NCBI GenBank assembly: GCA_902803635.1 | Contig: CADCQU010000276.1 | Span: 1 to 6,499 of the forward strand | Direction: 5' to 3' | Source of the DNA: an uncultured Lachnospiraceae bacterium | GTDB taxonomy: Bacteria; Bacillota; Clostridia; Lachnospirales; Lachnospiraceae | DNA length: 6,499 bases | Shown here: positions 1 to 4,795 of the stretch, one piece after another | Layout: each line of letters starts with the position of its first letter | How positions within the stretch are numbered: position 1 is the first letter of the stretch | The notes under the pieces: model-generated | Database searches by the model: none | Seen by the model: only the letters and a program-made list of their open reading frames with translations | What the model was told of the DNA's origin: nothing | Made by a program: the position numbers and the translations under genes

Positions 1-1
1 C

Positions 2-889
2 GATTCCACCGGCGAGCTTGTCATCTACCAGTGCCCGCACTGCGGCGCGGAGGTCATCACCGCGAAGTCCACCGCCGCCACCACCTGTGTTTACTGCAAC
101 CGCGCGATTACCCTGGAGGGGAACCTTACGGGCGACTTCGCGCCACAGTACGTCCTGCCCTTCGAGAAGGAACGGAAGGATGTCGAGGAGGCTTACACGG
201 CCCTCTGCCATAAGTCCGTCCTCACCCCCTCGCTTTTCCGCCAGGAATCCACGATCGAAAAGATCAAGGGTATGTATATCCCCTTCTGGCTCTACAGCCT
301 TGAGGGCGACGTCCAGATGCTGGTCCATGGCGAGAACAGCACCGTCCACCGCCACGGAAATGAAGAGATTACGGAGATTTCCAGCTTCGAGGTCCAGGAG
401 AGCGGCCATGCCATTTTCCCGAACATCCCGGCCGACGGCTTAAAGGACATGGACGACGCCCTTATGGACTCCATCGAGCCCTTCGATTTCGAGAAGCTCC
501 AGAAGTTCAATCCGGCATATCTGGCCGGCTTCTACACCCAGCGCTGGACCTCGGGGGCGGCGGAAAATGAAAACCGCGCCCTGACCCGTGCGGAAAATGC
601 GATGACGAGCCGGGCCTTCGAGGAGGCGGGCGCATTTAACCATGCCAAAAATATCGCCGGCAAGGAGGTGACCTTCAGCAAGAAGAAGGTTTCCTACGTG
701 ATGCTCCCGGTCTGGATGATGTATACCGAGTACAAGGGCAAGAAGTACCTCTTCGGGATGAACGGCCAGACTGGTAAGATCATCGGCAAAATCCCGAAGG
801 ATCCGGGACGCATCGGGAAGATTACGGCCGGCGTCTTCATCGGCTCGCAGCTGGTGATGATGCTCCTTCGCGTACTGGGGGTGATGTAA
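2..889 (+). CDS. Zinc-ribbon membrane protein, YdjG-like (5' partial)
   Basis: The reading frame is open from the window edge, so the true start lies upstream; 295 residues are visible. Near the visible N-terminus is a four-cysteine zinc ribbon, CPHC at visible residues 11-14 and CVYC at 29-32. A mixed alpha/beta region follows, including IPFWLYSLEG and NPAYLAGFYTQRW, then a conserved-looking stretch PVWMMY...GMNGQTGKIIGKIPKD. The last 22 residues form one hydrophobic segment, probably a membrane helix. This layout matches the TFIIB-type zinc-ribbon family that includes B. subtilis YdjG (about 340 residues), which is thought to help form a membrane platform with YdjH for YdjI and PspA. That role is inferred here from domain layout and gene order. 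Only one C-terminal membrane segment is visible, and the tail after the NGQTGK region is short. The stop codon directly abuts the next ATG, so the two genes are almost certainly cotranscribed. No enzymatic motif is seen. Confidence 0.85.
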   Translation, partial: DSTGELVIYQCPHCGAEVITAKSTAATTCVYCNRAITLEGNLTGDFAPQYVLPFEKERKDVEEAYTALCHKSVLTPSLFRQESTIEKIKGMYIPFWLYSLEGDVQMLVHGENSTVHRHGNEEITEISSFEVQESGHAIFPNIPADGLKDMDDALMDSIEPFDFEKLQKFNPAYLAGFYTQRWTSGAAENENRALTRAENAMTSRAFEEAGAFNHAKNIAGKEVTFSKKKVSYVMLPVWMMYTEYKGKKYLFGMNGQTGKIIGKIPKDPGRIGKITAGVFIGSQLVMMLLRVLGVM

Positions 890-1738
890 ATGAAGAAAAT
901 GAGACATTTGGCAGGCATGCTTGCCGCCTTGCTCCTCGCCCTTTGCTGCCTCGGGGGAGTGATCCTCCCGGCGACGGCATTTGCCGACAACACCATAACG
1001 TTCGAACTCTCGGATGGGCAGAAGGCTGTCGTCCCCGTCGTGGACGACCGGAGCCAGCGTGTCTACGATTACGCGGGGCTTTTTAGCAGCTCGGAGAAGG
1101 CGGAGCTTGCGACAACGATTGCAAAAATCGAAGATAAGAAGAAATGTGAAGTCATGATTCTTTCGACAAATGACGTCCCGATTAACACGAGCGGGAGCGG
1201 GAAGAGCTACAGCCGCCTCTATGCCGAGGAATTCATGAAGCAGAACGCCGAGAACAACGACGCCTTCATCCTGGAGATCGACATGGCGAACCGGAAGGTC
1301 GTCGCTGTCGGCCACGGCAAATATGGCGGAACGAAGTACAACGATACGATGCAGAAGATCACGGACTCCCTCACGAACGACCTGAAGGAAGGGAAGTACG
1401 CGGATGCGGCCAGAAATTTTCTGAAACAGGTCGATGGGATTGACAACATCCTGAAACGCCTGATTCCGACGGTTCCCTCGCTCATCATCTCGGCCATCCT
1501 CGCGGGCATCGTTCTTCTGATTCTTGTCATCATCCATAACTCCAGCCGGGCGAAGGTCGAGAAGCAGGTTCGGAAGGAGGAGTTCGAGTACGAGCAGACC
1601 GGCCACGACCAGATTTACATGGGAACCCGCACGCAGGTCCGCCGGATCGAACGCAGCTCCGGCGGCGGCTCCGACAACTCCGGTGGCGGCTTCTCCGGTG
1701 GCGGCGGAGACTTCTCCGGGGGCGAATCGAGCTTCTAA
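890..1738 (+). CDS. TPM-domain secreted/membrane-anchored protein, YdjH-like
   Basis: This is a 282-residue protein. Residues 1-32 form a signal peptide: a KK-M-R start, a Leu/Ala-rich core and a probable cleavage after AFA. Residues about 58-185 match the TPM domain, with VYDYAGLFSSSEK at its start, the strand CEVMILSTND, then DAFILEIDMANRKVVAVGHGKYG and the closing EGKYADAARNFL region. A membrane helix spans about 194-216. A basic cytoplasmic stretch follows, then a Gly/Ser-rich tail (256-282) of the kind common in TPM proteins. The predicted topology places the TPM domain outside the membrane and the tail inside. TPM domains have been linked to photosystem repair and acid phosphatase activity in other lineages; here an anchoring role beside the YdjG-like protein is inferred from B. 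subtilis YdjH. The start is fixed by the ATG directly after the upstream stop, with a GGGGGTG purine run 877-883 that could act as a weak ribosome site. Confidence 0.9.
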   Translation: MKKMRHLAGMLAALLLALCCLGGVILPATAFADNTITFELSDGQKAVVPVVDDRSQRVYDYAGLFSSSEKAELATTIAKIEDKKKCEVMILSTNDVPINTSGSGKSYSRLYAEEFMKQNAENNDAFILEIDMANRKVVAVGHGKYGGTKYNDTMQKITDSLTNDLKEGKYADAARNFLKQVDGIDNILKRLIPTVPSLIISAILAGIVLLILVIIHNSSRAKVEKQVRKEEFEYEQTGHDQIYMGTRTQVRRIERSSGGGSDNSGGGFSGGGGDFSGGESSF

Positions 1739-1750
1739 CGGATTCATCCT

Positions 1751-1805
1751 CTTGCCTCCCCCCAAGGGGGAGGTGGCACCGCCGAAGGCGGTGACGGAGA
1801 GGGGC
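1751..1805 (+). repeat. Dispersed two-hairpin palindromic repeat, copy A
   Basis: This 55-nt unit begins 12 nt after the TPM gene stop. Hairpin 1 pairs 1755-1762 (CCTCCCCC) with 1766-1773 around a 3-nt loop. Hairpin 2 pairs 1777-1783 (CACCGCC) with 1787-1793 (GGCGGTG) around a GAA loop. Flanking CCTCT (1748-1752) and AGAGG (1798-1802) can close both hairpins into one cruciform-like fold. A second copy lies on the other strand at 4734-4786. The element resembles REP-like short palindromic repeats scattered between genes in many bacterial genomes. No transposase or target-site duplication is visible, and no U-run follows, so it is not a standard terminator. Confidence 0.85.
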
Positions 1806-1811
1806 CGCAGC

Positions 1812-1880
1812 ATGAAAGAATTACCCTATGTGCATAACATGGCAAACCATGTTACTTATCAGTACCGCCTAACGCGGTAA
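1812..1880 (+). CDS. Possible 22-codon upstream ORF in the SPFH-gene leader
   Basis: An ATG at 1812 opens a 22-codon frame ending in TAA at 1878-1880, with the purine run GGAGAGGGG (1796-1804) 7 nt upstream as a candidate ribosome site. The peptide starts MKELPYVHNM and ends YQYRLTR; an internal ATG at 1839 would give a 13-residue version. The frame runs through the palindrome at 1835-1854 and its stop codon falls in the 3' arm of the first tandem hairpin, so translation would unfold both. It could be a leader peptide, but the frame is short and may be chance or part of a repeat. It resembles no protein I can name. Confidence 0.2.
   Translation: MKELPYVHNMANHVTYQYRLTR
1835..1854. repeat. 8-bp inverted repeat (hairpin) in leader
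   Basis: TAACATGG (1835-1842) pairs perfectly with CCATGTTA (1847-1854) around a CAAA loop. It is not followed by a U-run, so it is not a standard terminator. It lies between the dispersed repeat and the three tandem hairpins and may be part of a structured leader RNA. A dimeric repressor operator of this shape is also possible. Confidence 0.6.
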
Positions 1881-1936
1881 AAAACAAGCAGTGCCGCCTA
1901 ATGCGGTAACGAACCAAAGTGCCGCCCAAGGCGGCA
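1863..1936 (+). repeat. Three tandem short hairpins, period 28-29 nt
   Basis: Three related units sit head to tail just before the ribosome site of the SPFH-like gene. Unit 1 pairs TACCGC (1863-1868) with GCGGTA (1874-1879). Unit 2 pairs TGCCGC (1892-1897) with GCGGTA (1903-1908), including one G-T wobble. Unit 3 pairs TGCCGCC (1920-1926) with GGCGGCA (1930-1936). Stems begin at 1863, 1892 and 1920, giving periods of 29 and 28 nt. Loops are CTAAC, CTAAT and CAA. The linkers are A-rich (AAAAAACAAGCAG and ACGAACCAAAG), and an ACGAA motif follows units 2 and 3. The stems also resemble hairpin 2 of the dispersed repeat. Spacer size and number do not fit CRISPR. Confidence 0.75.
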
Positions 1937-1940
1937 ACGA

Positions 1941-1946
1941 AAGGAG
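1941..1946 (+). promoter_or_regulatory. Ribosome binding site of SPFH-like gene
   Basis: AAGGAG lies 6 nt before the ATG at 1953 and fixes that start. It begins only 4 nt after the third tandem hairpin, so folding of that hairpin could influence ribosome access. Confidence 0.85.
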
Positions 1947-1952
1947 AATACT

Positions 1953-3257
1953 ATGGGACTTATCAAACTTGTAGCAGATGCCATCGGTGCCGCGGGCGGC
2001 GCTCTGGACACGACCATCAGCGGCTCCTGGATTGACTACTTCGAGAGCGGCGACATGTCGGGCGGCATCATCATGAAGCGCGGCAACAAGATCGTCGGCC
2101 CGAAGTCGAGGAACAAGGGCGGCGACGACAACATCATCACCTCCGGCTCGGGCATCGATGTGCAGGAGAACCAGTGCATGATCCTCGTCCAGAACGGCGC
2201 GATCGTCGACTTCTGCGCGGAGCCGGGCCGTTACACCTTCGACTCCTCGCTGGCTCCGTCGCTCCTTTCCGGCAACAACAAGGGCCTCAAGGCAATGGCG
2301 AAGCAGTTCGGCGCCAGCTGGCTTGCCGGCGGTCAGCGCACCAGCACCCAGAGGGTCTTCTACATCAACCTCGGCGAGATCCAGGGCTTCAAATGGGGCT
2401 CCGGCAACATCACCTTCGAGCACTGGGAGAGGGACCTTATGACGGATCGTCCCATCTGGAAGACCTCCGCCACCCTCATGGGCAACGGTATGTATTCCAT
2501 CCAGGTCTCCGACCCGGCCAAGTTCTTCTCGGTCCTCGGCGCCTCCAAGGCCGGCGGCGACACCAACGGCCTCATCACGAAGGATGACATCGAGCCGCAG
2601 ATCAAGACGGAAGCCATCGCGGCCATCCGCCAGGGCGTGGGTATGCTCTCGCAGATGCGCATTTCCTACACCGACATCGCCTCCCATGAGTTCGAGCTGA
2701 CACAGAACGTGGACAAGCTCCTCAGCGCCGACTGGGATGCCGCCCGCGGCATTTCCATCTTCAAGATCGCCATCGGCATGATGGATGCGGACGAAGCCAG
2801 CAAGGAGCGCATCACGAAGTTCCAGGATGCCCGCGGCTACACCGATCCGTCGATGCTCGGCGCGTACATGGGCATGGGCCAGACTGACGCGATGAACAAG
2901 GCCGCCTCCAACACCGCAGGCGCGGCGACAGGCTTCAACGGCATCCTGATGACCCAGATGGCCGGCAACATGAACGGCAGCAATGTGGCCAACCTCATGC
3001 AGCAGGGCCAGCAGTACCAGCAGCAACAGCAGCAGTATCAGCAGCAATTCCAGCAGCAGTACCAGCAGCCGCAGCAGGCGGCCGGCTGGACCTGCTCCTG
3101 CGGCCAGACGGGCAACACCGGCAAGTTCTGCATGAACTGCGGCAATCCGAAGCCCCAGGCAACGGCCATGAACAACTGCCCGCACTGCGGCAAACCGTTC
3201 GAGAACCCGCAGAACCCCCCGAAGTTCTGCCCGAACTGCGGCAATAAGGTGCAGTAA
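1953..3257 (+). CDS. SPFH/YdjI-like protein with two C-terminal zinc ribbons
   Basis: This 434-residue protein begins MGLIKLVADAIGAAGG, typical of the YdjI-like SPFH family (also annotated 'virion core protein-like'). Residues about 25-250 carry the family core: SGSGIDVQENQCMILVQNGAI, then CAEPGRYTFD, QRVFYINLGEI and NGMYSIQVSDPAKFF. A helical part (about 200-320) follows, then a Gly/Ala/Met-rich segment and a Gln-rich linker (350-375). The tail has two zinc ribbons: C381/C383 with C393/C396, and C409/C412 with C426/C429. No signal peptide or clear transmembrane helix is seen, so it is probably a cytoplasmic, membrane-associated scaffold. In B. subtilis, YdjI is recruited by YdjG/YdjH and in turn recruits PspA; a similar role is inferred here from gene order. 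It is longer than B. subtilis YdjI (about 320 residues), mainly through the linker and extra ribbon. It lies 214 nt after the TPM gene, so expression may be partly uncoupled from that gene. Confidence 0.9.
   Translation: MGLIKLVADAIGAAGGALDTTISGSWIDYFESGDMSGGIIMKRGNKIVGPKSRNKGGDDNIITSGSGIDVQENQCMILVQNGAIVDFCAEPGRYTFDSSLAPSLLSGNNKGLKAMAKQFGASWLAGGQRTSTQRVFYINLGEIQGFKWGSGNITFEHWERDLMTDRPIWKTSATLMGNGMYSIQVSDPAKFFSVLGASKAGGDTNGLITKDDIEPQIKTEAIAAIRQGVGMLSQMRISYTDIASHEFELTQNVDKLLSADWDAARGISIFKIAIGMMDADEASKERITKFQDARGYTDPSMLGAYMGMGQTDAMNKAASNTAGAATGFNGILMTQMAGNMNGSNVANLMQQGQQYQQQQQQYQQQFQQQYQQPQQAAGWTCSCGQTGNTGKFCMNCGNPKPQATAMNNCPHCGKPFENPQNPPKFCPNCGNKVQ
3000..3077 (+). repeat. CAG-rich trinucleotide tract coding for Gln-rich linker
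   Basis: The 26 codons for residues 350-375 of the SPFH-like protein include 20 glutamines, 18 of them CAG and 2 CAA, broken by Gly, Tyr, Phe and Pro. The near-uniform codon choice makes this an imperfect trinucleotide repeat whose slippage would change linker length in frame. It separates the SPFH part from the zinc ribbons and is probably unstructured. Confidence 0.85.
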
Positions 3258-3274
3258 TATATCATTTTCATCAA

Positions 3275-3311
3275 CAAATGCAGGCCTCCCGCAGCGGGAG
3301 GCCTGTATTTG
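3275..3311 (+). terminator. Probable terminator after the SPFH-like gene
   Basis: A perfect 11-bp GC-rich stem pairs 3281-3291 with 3295-3305 around a 3-nt loop, and extends outward to 3275/3311 through A-T pairs and one G-T wobble. The descending arm runs into TATTTG, a short U-rich tail. It starts 17 nt after the SPFH-like stop codon and separates this unit from the phosphofructokinase. The U-run is brief, so efficiency is uncertain. Confidence 0.75.
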
Positions 3312-3343
3312 CGTGAGAGATTTTTCAATTTCCTCTTGCATTC

Positions 3344-3371
3344 TTGACGGAAATCTACTAAACTGTATGCG
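3344..3371 (+). promoter_or_regulatory. Candidate sigma-A-type promoter of phosphofructokinase gene
   Basis: TTGACG (3344-3349) is a good -35 match. TATGCG (3366-3371), 16 nt on, is a weak -10 match. The site lies between the upstream terminator and the ribosome site, where a promoter for this gene is expected. A different -10, such as the AT-rich GTTTAAAG just downstream, cannot be excluded. Confidence 0.4.
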
Positions 3372-3393
3372 TTTAAAGGGTTTGCATTTTTTC

Positions 3394-3399
3394 AGGAGG
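3394..3399 (+). promoter_or_regulatory. Strong ribosome binding site of phosphofructokinase gene
   Basis: A perfect AGGAGG lies 7 nt before the ATG at 3407. It fixes that start and suggests high translation, as expected for a central glycolytic enzyme. Confidence 0.9.
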
Positions 3400-3406
3400 T
3401 TACCCT

Positions 3407-4666
3407 ATGCAGAATCTTAAAAAGCGCAATGTTATTGTCGGACAGTCCGGTGGACCTACTTCCGCCATCAACTCCTCGCTTGCCGGCGTGTTCCGCACGG
3501 CCAAGGAGCGCGGTTACGCGAAGGTCTACGGCATGATCCACGGTGTGCAGGGTCTTATGGCCGGAAAGTACATCGACCTTTCCGAGCACATCCAGAACGG
3601 CCTCGACGAGGAGCTTTTAAAGCGCACGCCGGCCGCCTACCTCGGCTCCTGCCGCTACAAGCTTCCGAAGATCCATGAGAACATGGAAACCTTCAAGAAA
3701 ATCTTCCAGATTCTGGACGATCTTGAAATCGACTGCTTCATCTATATCGGCGGAAACGACTCCATGGATACCATCCAGAAGCTTTCGGACTACGCCATCC
3801 TCACGGGTTCCGAGATCCGTTTCGTCGGCTGCCCGAAGACCATCGATAACGACCTTGCCCTGACCGACCATACGCCGGGCTACGGCTCCGCCGCGAAGTA
3901 TATCGGCACCTCCGTCAAGGAAGTCATCCGTGACGGCATCAGCATGGAAATGCCCCACGGCATGGTCAGCATCGTCGAGATCATGGGCCGCAACGCGGGC
4001 TGGCTCACCGGTGCGGCCGCCCTTGCGAAGGGCGAGGACTGCCCCGGCCCGGATGCCATCTATCTTCCGGAGCTTCCCTTTGACGTTGACAAGTTCGTCG
4101 CGAAGTGCGAGGACCTTCTCAAGGTCAAGAACTCCGTTGTGGTCGCCGTTTCTGAGGGCATCAAGACCGCCGATGGCAAGTATGTCAGCGAGCTTGGCGG
4201 CGGCGCGGATTACGTGGATGCTTTCGGCCACAAGCAGCTGACCGGCACGGCCCGTTACCTTGCGGACCTTCTTTCCAGCAAGCTTGGCTGCAAGACCCGC
4301 GCCATTGAGCTTTCCACCCTGCAGAGGGCCGCGTCCCACTGCGCCTCCCGTGTCGATATCCTCGAAGCCTACGAGGTCGGCGGTGCTGCCATGAAGGCGG
4401 CCGACGAGGGCGATACCGGCAAGATGGTGGTCTTTGTCCGTACCTCCGACGATCCGTACCAGGCAAATACCGAGGTCAAGGATGTCCACAAGATTGCAAA
4501 TGACGAGCGCCTTGTTCCGAGGGAATGGGTGAATGAGGAAGGCGACGACGTGACGCCGCGCTTCATCACCTATGTGCGTCCGCTCATCCAGGGCGACGTT
4601 GCCCCGATCATGGTCGACGGTATTCCGCGTCACCTTGCAAAGCCTGGCTTCATCAATATGCTGTAA
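3407..4666 (+). CDS. pfp: 6-phosphofructokinase, probably pyrophosphate-dependent
   Basis: This 419-residue cytoplasmic enzyme phosphorylates fructose 6-phosphate to fructose 1,6-bisphosphate in glycolysis. The PfkA-family fold is clear: GQSGGPTSAIN (12-22), YLGSCRYKLP, IGGNDSMD (114-121), PKTIDND (143-149, with D147 as the expected catalytic base), TDHTPGYGSAAKY and MGRNAGW (193-199, sugar-phosphate binding). ATP-type enzymes read GGDGS and PGTIDND. Here Asp118 and Lys144 replace the two glycines, the established mark of pyrophosphate use, which would make the reaction reversible (EC 2.7.1.90). Asn117 stands where many family members have Asp; similar GGNDS forms occur in clostridial homologues, as I recall. 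The length fits the roughly 400-420 residue clostridial group. The gene is a single transcription unit with its own ribosome site, candidate promoter and terminator. Donor preference is inferred from these residues. Confidence 0.93.
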   Translation: MQNLKKRNVIVGQSGGPTSAINSSLAGVFRTAKERGYAKVYGMIHGVQGLMAGKYIDLSEHIQNGLDEELLKRTPAAYLGSCRYKLPKIHENMETFKKIFQILDDLEIDCFIYIGGNDSMDTIQKLSDYAILTGSEIRFVGCPKTIDNDLALTDHTPGYGSAAKYIGTSVKEVIRDGISMEMPHGMVSIVEIMGRNAGWLTGAAALAKGEDCPGPDAIYLPELPFDVDKFVAKCEDLLKVKNSVVVAVSEGIKTADGKYVSELGGGADYVDAFGHKQLTGTARYLADLLSSKLGCKTRAIELSTLQRAASHCASRVDILEAYEVGGAAMKAADEGDTGKMVVFVRTSDDPYQANTEVKDVHKIANDERLVPREWVNEEGDDVTPRFITYVRPLIQGDVAPIMVDGIPRHLAKPGFINML

Positions 4667-4682
4667 AAAATGATAGAAGAGT

Positions 4683-4732
4683 AGAAAACCCCCGGCATGG
4701 CCGCCTGCAGGCGGCCATGCCGGGGGTTTTCT
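4683..4732. terminator. 50-nt perfect palindrome, bidirectional terminator
   Basis: The stretch is self-complementary over all 50 nt, giving a 23-bp stem (4683-4705 with 4710-4732) and a TGCA loop. The GC core CCCCCGGCATGGCCGCC is flanked by AAAA on the left and TTTT on the right, so either strand yields a stem followed by a U-run. It begins 16 nt after the phosphofructokinase stop and lies between two convergent genes, so it probably ends transcripts from both. Confidence 0.93.
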
Positions 4733-4733
4733 T

Positions 4734-4786
4734 GCCCCTCTCCGTCACGGCTTCGCCGTGCTACCTCCCCCTGAGGGGGAGGCAAG
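4734..4786 (-). repeat. Dispersed two-hairpin palindromic repeat, copy B
   Basis: Read on the minus strand, this 53-nt unit matches the copy at 1751-1805 almost base for base. Hairpin 1 pairs 4764-4771 with 4775-4782 (8 bp). Hairpin 2 pairs 4746-4751 (CACGGC) with 4755-4760 (GCCGTG) around a 3-nt loop. Hairpin 2 differs from copy A (CACCGCC/GGCGGTG) in both arms, so pairing is kept. It starts 9 nt beyond the flippase stop in that gene's reading direction and lies against the bidirectional terminator. Confidence 0.85.
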
Positions 4787-4795
4787 GGATTTTTC

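Noticed and set aside
1751..1805. Dispersed repeat as an intrinsic terminator of the TPM gene
   Set aside because: Neither stem is followed by a U-run; the downstream sequence is GACGGAGAGGGG. The genes on both sides appear functionally linked.
440..1813. 457-codon minus-strand open frame across the first two genes
   Set aside because: It is antisense to two genes with clear domains and crosses their junction. Its composition is that of an antisense shadow.
1524..1880. 118-codon plus-strand frame overlapping the end of the TPM gene
   Set aside because: The 5' two-thirds overlap the TPM coding region in another frame with Arg/Ser/Ala/Pro-rich composition. Only the last 22 codons, with their own ATG and purine run, are kept as a weak upstream ORF candidate.
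1863..1936. Tandem hairpins as a CRISPR array
   Set aside because: There are only three imperfect units with spacers of about 12 nt, against roughly 30 nt expected. Units differ within the stems and no cas genes are nearby.
1739..1952. Leader as a known riboswitch or T-box
   Set aside because: I see no T-box, SAM, cobalamin, TPP or glycine motif, and the hairpins form repeated simple stems instead of a compact aptamer.
1869..3341. 490-codon minus-strand open frame opposite the SPFH-like gene
   Set aside because: It consists of repetitive Ala/Val/Leu/Arg/His with a poly-Leu run mirroring the CAG tract. It has no recognisable domain and spans two intergenic regions and a terminator.
3617..4633. 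338-codon minus-strand open frame inside the phosphofructokinase gene
   Set aside because: It is fully antisense to a strongly conserved enzyme and has no recognisable motif.
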